This document shows, piece by piece, positions 1 to 11,480 of a stretch of 64,000 nt of DNA. The notes under the pieces were generated by a model. The model ran no database searches. It saw only the letters and a list, made by a program, of their open reading frames with translations, and was not told the DNA's origin. A program made the position numbers and the translations under genes. Positions within the stretch are counted from its first letter, which is position 1, and each line of letters begins with the position of its first letter. Source of the stretch: Heterobasidion occidentale (lineage: Eukaryota; Basidiomycota; Agaricomycetes; Russulales; Bondarzewiaceae); contig JBCAQO010000001.1 of the NCBI GenBank assembly GCA_039111635.1, positions 3,162,001 to 3,226,000 of the forward strand. The letters are read 5' to 3'.

Positions 1-1080
1 CGCCGATTCGTGCGTCGCATGTGGCAAATCGCCCAACTGGGCGCATACCTCTCCTGAACCCCCTAACCCCTCAACCTCAATGCGCATCACATGAGCGGGG
101 AACGCGCGAGGCATGTTGGTACTCGTCCGACTCGGCCGACCGGCAAGGCAAAAGGCACCGAATGGAACTGTGCAGCAACGTCGAGAGCGGCGAGCGAAGT
201 CGCGCTATTTATACGCACCCCGGGCAGTTTCCCATGAGGAGGGGTCTCGCCATTATTTTCGTGCTTCCGCAGACGAGGCGCCTTCTGATCCCGGCCTGAA
301 GGGGAATGGCCCTCAGTAGTGGTTGTCTCGTGTCGGACTGTGCAGGAGCAGAGATGGCTTATGCAGCCGCGCGACGACGAAGCGTGTCATAGCCTGGGAC
401 TCGGACAAAACATGTCAAGTCCGCTTCGGACGTCGACTGCACTTTGTAGCAAGACATGCAAAGTGGGTCGAGAACTGATTCATACTTACCATCGCGCTCG
501 GATCAAGCGATTGTGGTTTCATTGTCATTCAGGACCACTGAGAGCCCCTTTCAGGGACATGTTAGGTCTGCAAGGACGCTGCAAGAGCTGCAAGATGGAG
601 GCCGTGCACTGATTGCCGGTGAAGCCCACATACCGCTCATACAGCTGGAGGGGACAGACTACTGTTGATGAGCTGATGGTTGATGCTCTCCATCAGAATG
701 AATGTGATGCAGGCTGCAGGGGGCTTGCAGGGCAAATGAGTTTCGAGGAACGGTCAGGTGTTTGATGCAGGTCCGTGCACCGAGCTGAAAGATGCGGAGT
801 GACAAAAAGAAAAACTCTTCGCGGATCTGGGATGCCCATGTAAGATCCGCGAGAACTGACAATTGGCATTGGCCCCAGATCACAAATACAAAGGAGGACC
901 AAGGAGGAACATGGAAGGTGAAAGTTAATTTGTAGGCGCGTGATGTAGACGCGTCTGGAGGAACGCGTGAGAGCGCGCGCGCGTCACGCCCCTGATTTCA
1001 CTCTCGCCACCTCCCATCGCCACTCACTCCAACATCACTCCAACACCATTACATCGAAAGAATCCCCGACCGAAAAAAGG
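1..1080. other. 5' flank, no gene seen
   Basis: No coding frame with recognisable protein character and no convincing splice-linked exons were found on either strand. The last part is the upstream region of the SAP30-like gene. The short open frames here look like chance. Confidence 0.4.
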
Positions 1081-1881
1081 ATGTCCGCACCAGGAACCCA
1101 CGCAGGCGGCACGACGCAGCCGTCAAGCTCGCGGCCACGGAACCAGGCGCGGAGGCGGCAGAACGACGATGCGGCGTACATGGGGCCCGCGAAGAGGCAA
1201 GCGGCGGACAAGGCGGATGGAGAACCGCGCGTGAAGAGGAAACGTGTCGACGGTGCGGGCGCCAGCGCGGGGATGTCGGCGCTGGCACGCAGGGCGGTAG
1301 ATCGGGCGTCGGACGACGGGCGACGAGCATCTATTGTGGGTGTTCTGTTTTTCTCCGGTGGTGTTTTCGCGGTGCATCGTCGCACACCGCGTGGGGCGCG
1401 ACGCGTATTTCGATCACGATTAGTTCTTCCCATCACGCTTTCAACGATCTCCGACATTTCCTGATTCTCGTTGAATTGACAGATGGACTTTGCGGCGCTG
1501 GATACGGCGGCGCTTCACCGATACCTGAACCATTTTGATCTGATACCACATATACACCCATCACCCCTTTCGGCGCTCGACCCACCGCCACCGTCCTCGC
1601 TTGTGAACCCGCCCCGAAGCGCGTCCCGGGGGGTAAGCCCGCCCGTGAATATCACGCCTGCGAACCGGCCACGACGAGAGTCGCGAGAGCAGAGCCGGCG
1701 GCGGAGCTCACGGCTGGTGGAGGAGGGACCGCAGCGGACGCCGATCCTGGCAGATGTGGGGGAGGTGGATGTGGCGCTGGCTGCGATCGCGCGACGGCAT
1801 TTTGAGTCGCACGCGGCGAGGGAATTTGAATCTGTTGCCGAGTTTGTGAAGGTGGTGCGAGCCAGGAGGGCCCAGCGGTAG
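1081..1881 (+). CDS. SAP30: SAP30-like Sin3/HDAC complex subunit
   Basis: Two exons, 1081-1335 and 1483-1881, joined in phase 0 by a GT-AG intron with a CTGAT branch-like site at 1461; about 217 residues. The first exon is basic and Lys/Arg-rich, as expected of a nuclear protein. The second begins DFAALDTAALHRYLNHFDLI and ends with IARRHF followed by VAEFVKVVRARR. This pattern of an LxRYxxHF helix, a spacer, then a xxRHFxxxxVxEFxxxVK helix is that of the Sin3-binding domain of SAP30, a stabilising subunit of the Sin3 histone deacetylase corepressor in the nucleus. A Pro-rich and Ser/Arg-rich insertion separates the two halves, longer than in animal SAP30. The start is the ATG at 1081 because it opens the frame that splices cleanly. 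A start at 1483 (ATG directly after the acceptor) cannot be excluded. Confidence 0.62.
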
Positions 1882-2147
1882 AAATGTGACGTGAGTGAGT
1901 GAGGAAGCAGGGCGGGTGTAGCGCAGTGCGGCGCGGGGGTGCGCTGGTGTACATATTCGACGAGCACGGGGAGGAAGGGCTGGGAGGCCCGAGGGATGGC
2001 GAACGAATGAGACAGCGGCATCACGGCCATCAGGACGGTCCAATCGTTAGAGGGATTCTATTCTTAGGGTCCCAGAGACCTCCCGCCATCAGCCAATCAT
2101 CATAGTGTTCCCCTAGAAACAACACCGGTGCTGCCGAACACACTCCC

Positions 2148-2160
2148 CCTTATAAGATCC
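2148..2160 (+). promoter_or_regulatory. probable TATA element of secreted-protein gene
   Basis: The sequence TTATAAGA lies about 235 bp before the ATG at 2387. A strongly pyrimidine-rich leader follows, an arrangement common in highly expressed fungal genes. The match is by eye only. Confidence 0.35.
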
Positions 2161-2386
2161 CTCCCTCATGCCCTTCGTTTTTTCCCCAGTTTCTCACTCA
2201 CCCCCTACATTCCCCCTCCACATTCGCAGCAGCGCTGCTTCTTCTTTCTTTGTAAGTCCTCTCCCCCCTGCGCTCTGCGGTGTATCTCACGCTTTTATCC
2301 TGCAGTTTCTTCAGGATCCCTTCCCCTCTCGTTCATTTCGACTTCTGTGAAGCCAAGTCTGGTCACTTTCCTGTTCAGCCCTCATC

Positions 2387-3701
2387 ATGAAGTTCTCTAC
2401 CGCCATCACCTCCGTTGCCGTCCTTCTCCCCCTCTTTGCAGAGTCTGCGTCTGCTGCCGTTGTTGACCGTGCCGGCAACAACCGTTTCGGTGGTTTCGCC
2501 AAGGGCGGAGCTAAGGGCGCTAACAACGCAGCGGGCAAGGCCGCTAACAACGCGGCGGGCAAGGCCGGCGCAGCGGCAGGCAACAAGGGTTCAACAACAT
2601 CGGCTGCTGCCGCTGCTTCGACCGCCGCTGCCGCCAGTGGAAAGGGTGCCAACAATGCTGCTTCTGGTGACCCCCAGACCTCTTTGAGTGAGCTTTCTTT
2701 CCTTTCTGTCTGCTCACTTCCTTTCGATGATCTAAATGTCTTTTAGCGCTTGTAAACTCGGTTATCGCGACTGGATTTGCCTCCAATGGCCAGGAAACGC
2801 CCACTGCTGGCCAATCGGCTTCGTTGACATCGACGAACAACTTCATCAACTTCTGCGCGTCTACCAAGCTGCCAATCACAAACGGTCAGCAGATCAAGAC
2901 TGGCTCGTGTAACCCAGTACGCTTCGTTTTTATTTCGCGCGAGATGCAGTTGTCTGATTACCCCGCCAGGCGCCAATGGGTGTCATTGCTGCGACCACCA
3001 ACATGCCGTCCTCCAAGTTCGTCTTCCCCAAGAACACGGATACCTCTATCCAGCCGAACACGGCCTTCACCATCCAGATGGCGATCAAGAACATCCAGAC
3101 GGGCACGTTCGTGAACGCGCAGGCAAACTACTACTCTGCCCCACAACAGGTCAACGCGCAGGGTCAGATCATCGGCCACACGCACGTCGTCATTGAGAAG
3201 CTTAACTCGCTCGACCAAACGACGCCCACGGACCCCAACGTGTTCGCGTTCTTCAAGGGCATCAACGGGGCAGCGCAGAACGGCATCGTTACCGCCGACG
3301 TCACCGCAGGTCTCCCTGCTGGCACTTACAAGATCTCGTCGATCAACGCAGCCGCTAACCATCAACCAGTATTGGTCGCTGTTGCCCAGCACGGATCTCT
3401 CGATGATGTCGCCTACGTCAGTGTTTAATTCTTCCTCGGTATTTGTTTGTCGTGACTGATCTCTGTTCATCTGCAGTTCACCGTTGGTGCTGCAGCAGCC
3501 GGAGGCAAAGCCGCTGCTGCTACTGGCGCTGCGGCCAACTCGACAGCCGCCGCTGCTACAGGGAAGGGTGCTGCTGCTGCTGCTGGGAAAGGTGCTGCTG
3601 CTGCCGCTGCCGCGAAGGGCGGAAACGCCAGCGCAAACAAGGGTGCTGCTGGCAACACCAAGGGCAAGAAGAACCGCCGTCTTGCACGCGATGCGTACTA
3701 G
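2387..3701 (+). CDS. secreted Ala-rich protein, Agaricomycete family often labelled ribosomal protein s17
   Basis: Four exons: 2387-2687, 2747-2916, 2970-3416 and 3477-3701, giving 380 residues. A signal peptide is evident (MKFSTAITSVAVLLPLFAES). An Ala/Gly/Lys/Asn-rich low-complexity segment follows (about residues 35-95). The central globular part (about 100-305) has a single-Cys NFINFCAST segment, GSCNP, and a repeated-beta character with HTHVVIEKLNSL and TYKISSIN. The tail is again Ala/Gly-rich and ends in a basic GKKNRRLARDAY. I recall this architecture as an abundant secreted family of wood- and litter-decay basidiomycetes, widely annotated as 'ribosomal protein s17'. Nothing here supports a ribosomal role: it has a signal peptide and no S17 fold motifs. 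The biochemical function is unknown. All splice phases agree and the frame is intact. Confidence 0.85.
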
Positions 3702-4333
3702 GCGCGCGTGCGATAGGGTCGGCGCGTTAGATGGACACTAGCTGAGCGCTGATGGGACTTGCTATGTTCGTTCTTGTATATCTTGTTTTACCGCTGTTTC
3801 ATTAGCATAATTCGTCACGCTTTGCTCTTTGTGATACGCTGTACAGTCGCTTGGCTTCGCACAGAATTTCAGGCGGGTTTGGATCCTCGTGAGATGTAGA
3901 ACGCAGTCGCGCGTAAAAGACATAAGTGGGAAAAGCGACTGCATGTATTGAGCGAGTGATGCATACTGTAAGAAAGTTCCGTTGCGAGAGTGGAAGCGCA
4001 GCCCGGATAGAAGGGGAACGGGTGTCGTAACATCTACGACGTCCACTCTAGACGTCGAGCGTGACGACGAGGTTGGGCGCCGCACAGCAGTCGCACAGCA
4101 TTGCTCTCTCCGCCTGGCAGAGCCACCTGTTTGTCTTGGCCGACCAGAATAAGTACTTGGCTGCTTAGTTTTGTGCTCCTTGGTTCTTGCCGTGCTCGAC
4201 CCGACCCGACCTTCCTTCAGCTCCCGCAGGTGCAGTGACCACTTTCATCCTATATAGCCTCACGTCCTCAGCTCATCGTCTGCCGGATCCTTTGGTGCGC
4301 GCCCTTTCCCCAGGCCGGGCTATTGAGCGTCTT

Positions 4334-7300
4334 ATGTCGCCTGTCCATCGATTCTATGCGCTGGCCGTCATCTTTCTGGCCTCTCTTTCTTTAGTATCAG
4401 GTTCGTCCGCCTCGCCTCCATGGCGCCTCAGCTTGCGTGACCGTCTGTTCTCCGCCCCGGCGCGGGATAGCTTCCAGTTCTCCTCCACGTCCCCTCAAGC
4501 GCATCTCCCATCCATCCACCCTCGCAATCGAAATCCTCCCCCGCAACCGCCTCACCGCCCGCGCTCACGATGTCTCCCCCTTCCCCCTCGACTCCAAAAC
4601 ACTACACCACACAGACTCCTTCCGCCTCACCCTCTCTGCCTTCGGCGACACCTTCCATCTCCACCTCCGCCCGAACGAGCACCTCATCCACCCCGCCGCC
4701 CGCGTGACCTACTATACCGCCGCCCCCGACGGCACCGGCGTCCCCACGCGCACCGAGCCGCTCCTGCGCTCGTCGGTGAAAGCCTACTGGGGCGAAGTCG
4801 TCCCCGCCGCGTCCTCCCTCGACCGCATGCGTGAGGACACCGCCGGCGTCGTCCTGCCCCCAGGGACTAGCCCCGCGCTCGGCTGGGCCCGCATCATGGT
4901 GCATCACCAGGGTGACGTCGACCGCGGGCTCGCGCCCGTATTCGAGGGCGCGTTCTCCGCGCACGGCGTCGTGCACCACGTCATGACCAAGGACAATTAC
5001 CTCCGCAACAAGATGGACATGGACCCGAACGTCTTGCTCGCGCAGGACGACCCGATGCCCCGCTCGTGATATGGCGCGATGCCGACGTGATGAGCGTGCA
5101 CGAGCACGAGCACGCGGCTGCGCTCGCGGGGCACCCGGTGCTGCTCGAGGACGTGTCCGCGCACGCACCCCCGCAGATGTGCGGGCATGACAGGCTGCAG
5201 TGGAACAGCGATCCGTGGTCCAATCCCGTACTGCGTAAGCCGGCCGTGAGCCCGTGGTCTGACCCTTTTGGTTTCGTTGAGTCTTCATACGCAGATGCGT
5301 TCGCGAAGCGCGACGACGTTGCCGGCGGGGGCATGAGTACCAAGTGCGTCGTCGAGAGGACGTTCGAGCGGCACCGTCGATCCCGGTGCTGACGCCTTTC
5401 TTTCCCTTGTGACTTAGCTTCAAGGATGTCATCGGGCAGACTGCTGGCTGCCCGAAGTCTCAGAAAGTGGTGCGTTGGGAAACTCTGCACGATCGCTGTT
5501 GGGGGCCGGTGCTCAGCGATCTGTTGTTTTTGTAGATCTACATGGGCGTCGCGGCCGACTGCACGTATGTTCAAAAGTACGGCTCGGCGCAAAATGCGAC
5601 GCAGCAAATATTGCACGACTGGAACACTGCTAGCGCCCTCTACAAGGTATGGTTGATTTGTGTCCTTTTCAGCGTTGCAGCACTTCAATACCATGGCATC
5701 AGAATACGTTTAACATCAGCCTCGGCATCGTAGAGCTTCAAATTCAGAATGAGACGTAAGCGCGGACAATTCTTGCGTATGAACGGTTCTGAATGTGTGC
5801 ATTCCACAGGTGTCCTACCACTGCAGACCCGAAGATCCCTTGGAACGTCGATTGCAGCAACGTCGAACTCGACCAGCGGCTCTCGCTGTTCTCACAATGG
5901 CGAGGGCAGAAGGGCAACGACAGCGCGGGCCTGTGGCATCTTATGAGCGGCTGCCCGACCGGTTCCGAAGTCGGCATCGCCTGGCTTGCGACTCTCTGCC
6001 AGCAGACCGCGAGTGGGAGTGGCTCTTCGATAGTGTCCGGAACGGCCGTGTCCACTGCCGGGCGCGTGGAATGGCAGGTCGTCGCCCACGAGATCGGGCA
6101 TAACTTCGGTGCAATCGTGAGTCGCGCGCTTGGCGTGATGTTTCCGTCGAGCTCTTGACGCTGACGAGCGAAATCCTCACTGTTGTCAGCATGATGTGAG
6201 GATCGGTGCATTTCTCTTGCGCGGGATTAGTTGACTTTGATTACGGTGCAGTGCGCGAGCGGTTGTAATGGCACCAGCCCGTGCTGTCCGATGTCGGCAA
6301 GCTCGTGCAACGCCAACGCCCAGTTCATCATGAGTCCCGTAGCCACGGATGGGGAAATGCAGTTCTCTCCATGTACTGTCGGCAACATCTGTAAGTCGCT
6401 CCGACATTGACTGCACCCGCCTGCCCTGTGTGTAGCTTCGCTCGGCCCTGTCTAATTGCACCGCGGTTATTCAGGCTCGCTGCTCTCAGGCACCAGTTCC
6501 GCAGGGAAGGTCACGACGAGCTGCCTCGTCGACCCTGACGCATCTCGGCGGACGATCTCGCTCCAGATGTGCGGGAACGGCATCGTCGAGGACGGCGAGG
6601 ACTGCGACCCCGGGCCGGGTCGCAACTCGACGTGCTGCAATTCGGCGACGTGCAAGTTCACGTCGGGGTCGGTGTGCGACCCCGACAGCAGCGCGTGCTG
6701 CCTGAGCTCGTGCCAGTTTGCGCCGTCGACGCAGGTGTGCCGCCCCGCGAAGGACGCGAGCTGCGACACTGCGGAGTTGTGCACCGGCTCATCGTCGAGC
6801 TGTCCTGCGGACCTTTTCGCGCCAAACGGGAAGAGCTGTGGGTCGGACGGCTTGGCATGCGCGAGTGGGCAATGTACGTCTTTGAGTCGTGAGTGTCCGG
6901 TTGTTTTTCTTGTATTTGGAAGGCGAGTGCGCTTAAGCGAGTATGGGTGGACAGAGCAATGTCAGCAAGTGGGGTCTTCCATGGGCTTATCGCAAGCGTG
7001 TCCCAGCCAGAACGATAAATCCTGCTCGGTATCGTGCCAAGATCCTCAATCGGCGAACCGATGCATCGTCTTGGGCTCGTCCCTCATCGACGGGTCTCCT
7101 TGCGGTAGGGGCTTCTCGCATTCTCGTCTTCATACGTTGTTCATCAATGAACGTGTGCAGGATACGGGGGCAATTGCCAGAATGGTACTTGTGAAGCAGG
7201 CAGCCTGCTCGATACGGCAAAGGTAAGTCTATCGGCGTGCCCGGTCTCTCGTCGTGGTCTTTCTCCGCCGCACGACCATGCTTCGACGCACACGGGCGCG

Positions 7301-7687
7301 GGCGAAGACGCTGGCGCTGACATGCTTCCCTTCTCACACAGGCATGGTACGTTTCGAATCTGCAGATCTCCATCCCAGTGACTGTCATCGTCGGCATCAT
7401 CTTGATACTTCTCGTCTGGGGCCTGGGAATGTGTACGTCGTCCTCTTCTTTCTCGTCGTTCCCGGCCTCGTGCCTCGCTCGCGCGGTGCGGGTGCTGACG
7501 TTCGTGTGCGCGCACAGGCATAAAACGGAACTGCACGAGCAGAGCTAACAAGCCGCCCTCTTCCGTTCCGGCCATCGCAGGGTACCGGGGGCAGCGGATT
7601 CCCAGCCTTCAGGGAACCGCGCCCACGTCTATGGCACGGGCTCCACAGCCTGCGGCTGCTATTCCGCGTGCGCTCCAGTCTGGGTAA
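4334..7687 (+). CDS. ADAM-type metalloprotease with disintegrin-like domain and one TM segment
   Basis: Type I membrane zinc protease of the reprolysin family (fungal ADAM). Exons: 4334-4400, 4471-5343 (frame break at about 5053), 5418-5469, 5536-5646, 5703-5755, 5810-6116, 6190-6195, 6252-6390, 6475-6888, 6955-7104, 7161-7222, 7342-7432, 7518-7687. About 831 residues once one base is allowed for. Order: signal peptide (1-24), propeptide, catalytic domain with HEIGHNFGAI (about 479-488) completed by HD from a 6-nt exon, Met-turn region FIMSP, Cys-rich disintegrin-like domain (CGNGIVEDGEDCDPG onward), Cys-rich region, TM helix (about 752-775), basic Pro-rich tail. The sole defect is a one-base frame change in the propeptide/catalytic linker. 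It would inactivate the gene if real, although everything downstream is intact. Substrates are unknown. Confidence 0.85.
6190..6195 (+). other. 6-nt microexon (CAT GAT) of the ADAM gene
   Basis: A TTGTCAG acceptor precedes it and a GTGAGG donor follows. It encodes exactly His-Asp, the last two residues of the HExGHxxGxxHD zinc site. Without it the flanking exons (ending in GAI at 6116 and starting CASGC at 6252) still join in phase 0 but lack the third zinc ligand. Confidence 0.8.
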
Positions 7688-8234
7688 GCCCTCCGAACAA
7701 AATTTATGCGCAGACGGACGGCAGATTGATCGGACCCTGCTGTGCACGATTCAGAGCGCCCGCACAGAACCGTTCGCACGATAGGAATGGATCTGGGTCA
7801 AGTGCACGCAGCGGGGGTGGGAACGCCCGCGCTCATTGGGTGGACGAGTCGCAGTGGAACGGTCCTAGAAGATAGGAGGTGTGGAGTTTGTTTGCGCTTT
7901 TTTTCGTTCGCTATTGCTATTCACTTTGCTATGAGACCCCGGCGATCACGTTAGCGTCGAGTGATCGGTGGAAGTATTTGCTTGGGACCTGTGGAGGTCG
8001 CTCGAATGTCATGTGTACGATGCTACCCGTAGAGATATCTATTGCTTTGATTGGCCTTCTTCGGACATGCTTGTCCCAACAAAGTTGGGCAGGCGATCGG
8101 ATCAACAAGGCATGAATGCACGGCGTGCATGTTCGTAATAAGTACATCGGATGCAAGCACCGCGTAATTCAACGCGAAAAGGTGACATGGTCCACCCCGG
8201 AACGAACAGCTAATCAGCGCGGGCATGCCGACAA

Positions 8235-9638
8235 CTAGGGACTGTCACCGTCGAACTTCGGGCGCCTTTCGAGAATGCCGTCGACGATGCCAAATGCGAG
8301 CGCTTCTTGGGCTGTCAAGCAAGGCTCGGTCAGACTCTTAAGCTCGCGCCAGCGCGGCGCGCCCACGGACGCAGAACGGTGACGTACCCGTCATGAAGTA
8401 ATCCCTCTCGAGCGCCGTTTCTGTACCGAGGGAGCAACCCCATGCGATGGGAGACGTGCGACGTCAGCGGATCGTGTGCGTTCCGGATGAAATAGAGACG
8501 AGGGATATGAAGTGGGGTGTAGGGAGGCGCGGAGCCTCAAAATGGCGTGGTATGGAAGGCGAGGGCGGGGAAGGGGTCTACGTGATGAGGCGGTGCGCTG
8601 GACGTACCAAAGCGCTGAACACCACTTCCTCCGACTCGCCGCTCTGCGCGCAGTGCTTCTGGTAGATGCTAGTCAAGAGCTTGCGGATGCGGAGGATCTC
8701 CTTGGCGTGAATTGCGATGTCTGACGCTTGCCCTGAAGCGCCTCCCGAAGGCTCTGCGCGGCGGAAGTAGGCGGTCGGAATGTCGCATTAGTGGATCATG
8801 TGCACGAAGATATGATCGCGTTCATGAAGGCTCACGGTGGATCATGATGCTGGCGTTCGGAAGACAGTGCCTTTTGCCTTTCTCGCCTGCGGGGTGGAGA
8901 CGTGTCAGATCGAAGATGACACATAAAGGCATATATAAGCTGTGTATGAAGACGCACCTGCCGCAAGGAGAAGAGAACCCATCGAGCTTGCTTGGCCGAC
9001 GCAGTATGTGTGGATTGGTGACGAAACGTACTATTTCGATGTGGCCATCAAGTTAGTTTAATCAAGCGGCACAGTCACTAGTTTGATCCAACCTGCATCT
9101 GCACCGGTCGGTAAAATGTCAAGTATAATGTGATTTGGCTCTTACTGTGTCATATATCGCGAGACCTGCGGTTACACTACCTCCGGGAGAGTTGATGTAC
9201 AGATGGATCGGCTTTGAGGTTTCCTCGGCCTCAAGAAACAGGAGTTGCGCGACTATCAGAGCAGAGTCTGTATCACGTATCTATAACCGCAAAAAGGGTT
9301 TGAAGTGTAAATAGCGGAAGCCAAGAAAAGATTAGGACTAACTGGGCCATAAAGCATGATGACCCGCTCTCGCAGGAGACGAGAGAATATGTCGTAGGAT
9401 CGCTCTCCTCTTCCCTGAAATGTGCATGGTGAATTTAGCGAGCGGTGCCGGATCTTCAAAATGTACACACTGTCTGTTCAATGACTATGGGCACCAAGCC
9501 ATTCGCTGTTGGAGGCGACCAGGTCGACGATGAGGGTGCTGGTTGTGAACCACTCCATGAAGCTAGCGGATGGAAACGACGAGCACCAAGTGGGATTTGT
9601 CGGCGTATCGATGGAAGAACTGAGCGCAACGCGTTCAT
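8235..9638 (-). CDS. clpP: mitochondrial ATP-dependent Clp protease proteolytic subunit
   Basis: Serine protease of the mitochondrial matrix, partner of ClpX; about 253 residues. Exons (minus): 9638-9471, 9414-9343, 9280-9146, 9098-9093, 9030-8958, 8886-8836, 8753-8608, 8420-8388, 8311-8235. A basic Ser/Arg-rich targeting presequence runs over about residues 1-40. The ClpP core follows: [40 protein letters not shown] with the catalytic Ser (about 143), [20 protein letters not shown] with the catalytic His (about 168), and ERDYFMT with the Asp (about 224). All three triad residues are present. The junction 8608/8420 does not keep phase: the upstream exon ends in phase 0 while the downstream exon needs one preceding base. 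The fourth exon is only 6 nt. The start ATG at 9638 opens the presequence directly ahead of the conserved [11 protein letters not shown]. Confidence 0.9.
9093..9098 (-). other. 6-nt microexon (ATG CAG) of clpP
   Basis: Between YDT (exon ending 9146) and YVSSP (exon starting 9030) the conserved Met-Gln of the ClpP segment YDTMQY is supplied by six bases flanked by GGTGCAG and GTTGGA. The introns are 47 and 62 bp. Confidence 0.75.
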
Positions 9639-9994
9639 GCTGAACCCTATATTTTGTCTAAGAGCAAGATGAGGCAGACAACTTCGAGAAATGCTGAATG
9701 AGCGTGTTGGCGGCACGCGCCGTGAGATCGCGTGAGAGGTCACGCGACGTGACCGACGCGTACCGCAAGCATGCGAAGTTGTGTTCCACAACGACACGCT
9801 GCACCTCACTATCGCTTCTTCAGAAGCATATCCCGCACGAAGGATATCCAAATGCTATCAGAGCTCTGTTAATCCTCAGCAGTCTCTGTAATCGGTGAGC
9901 TCCTGTGTGTATGTCTTCATCAGCGCGACACAGAACAAGCCACGTTGTATGGTAGAGCGTCTAGTTGCTATTTTCTGAGTCTATACTAGTCGCC

Positions 9995-11480
9995 ATGGCC
10001 AGCCGTCAAAGGTCGACGGAGGCCCCCATGGACTTCCAGTTTACGTCCCGTCCTAGCGCGAATATCAAACCCGTGTGGGTAGAAAATCGTGACGAACCTC
10101 ACACGCCTCAGAAACGTACGCGCTTCTTCGTTCGAACAACCACTTGCGTCCCCTTCACCTGCATTGTGTAGGGCCTTATAATGACCTCAACCCTCCTGCC
10201 CCGCCCTTTCCGTCCACACCTTCACTACCAACATTTGGTTCAAACCCGACTGTGCCGTTCATATTCCAATCTCCGGCCCCGCAAACACCTTACACGCCTG
10301 CCTGGGCTCCGCCACCCCAATTCTCCCCCATCAAGGCATTCCCCCAGGAGGAGATCAAAGATGTCGACATGGCAGAGGCTAGCCCGCCGAAACTCGAAGA
10401 GGTGTCTGACGGCCTGCGCGCGGTGGCGTTGGGCGGGATGAAGCGGGTGTTCAAGTCCCGGCAGAAAGCCCGGGAACGGGCGCTTCAGCTGGTGAAGAAG
10501 AGGTCAGATGACGACGGCGAGGAGAGCAACGATGACAGCGAGAGTGAGAGCGAGAGTGACGCGGTTCGGTCGAGTCCCAGGAAGTCGCGGGTGCAGAAGA
10601 CGTCGCACCATTACACGCTCAACATGCCTTCGCCTTCTGCGCCGCACGCCGACACGCCTTATATTCTTTTGGGGTCAGTCGGGTCGCTGAAGCTAGAATG
10701 CTTAACTGTTCGCGTACTGACCCCTGAGTCTATAATTACACAGATACCTTCAATTTTTCTTCAACCTGTCACTCATCCTCGTGTTCCTCTATCTGGTTCT
10801 GCAGTTCATTCTTACCGTTCAGCGGGATGTGGAGCAGCGGATCTCCGAGTATTCAATGGGTCAGCCTTCGATCGTGTCGTGGATCGTTCCATTAATACTT
10901 CCGCCGACCACTGACGCGCGGACTTGCTGGTTTGCAGATATCGTGCAGGAAATTTCCAACTGTGCGGCTCAGTATAAAGCGAACCTGTGCGGTTCCAACC
11001 CCATTCCGGCGATGATGCGCCAATGCGGCGCCTGGGAGACGTGCATGAATCGCGACCCCACGGTCGTTGGACGTGCGAGGGTCGGGGCGGAGCTTATCGC
11101 AGAAGTGGTGAATGGATTCGTGGAACCCATCAGCTGGAAAACCTTGGCATGTCCCACCCTCTCTGTTCTGCCCTGTCATGGTTCTTATACTCGGTCCATG
11201 TGTCCTTGCGCAGATATTTACGCTGACGTCGCTTGCGTTCCTGACTATTTTTATCAACGCCCTGCTTTCGCTCTATCGATCGCGACATCACCCAGAGATG
11301 AGCGCGCCGCCTCTGCGTCACCAGCCGTCTTACACCCTGGCGCCTCCGACACCGTTTCCTCCGCAATATCTCCCTGCGTCCTCATGGGGATCTGCTTGGA
11401 GCGGGCGGGAGGACGAAGAGGTGCAGACGCCCAGTCGGAGGAGACGGCTGGACAGCGGGGAAGCGGCCAAAATCAAGTAG
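9995..11480 (+). CDS. BRR6: Brr6/Brl1-family nuclear envelope membrane protein
   Basis: Five exons: 9995-10115, 10172-10673, 10744-10859, 10938-11146 and 11214-11480; 404 residues. The long N-terminal part is disordered and Pro/Ser-rich with an acidic Ser/Glu/Asp run. A first TM helix follows (FFFNLSLILVFLYLVLQFIL), then a perinuclear loop with conserved cysteines (ISNCAAQYKANLCG, MMRQCGAWETCMNRDP), then a second TM helix (FTLTSLAFLTIFIN) and a Pro-rich tail. This is the disulfide nucleocytoplasmic-transport (Brl1_Brr6) domain. Members sit in the nuclear envelope and outer nuclear membrane, where they act in nuclear pore assembly and membrane lipid balance. The last intron appears to use a GC donor (11147) and the third intron (10860-10937) is 78 bp without an in-frame stop. 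Confidence 0.88.

Noticed and set aside
61..80. CCCTAACCCCTCAACC as a telomere repeat
   Set aside because: Only one degenerate unit; no array.
2387..3701. Ribosomal protein S17 identity
   Set aside because: The family label is historical; signal peptide and Ala/Gly-rich secreted architecture contradict it.
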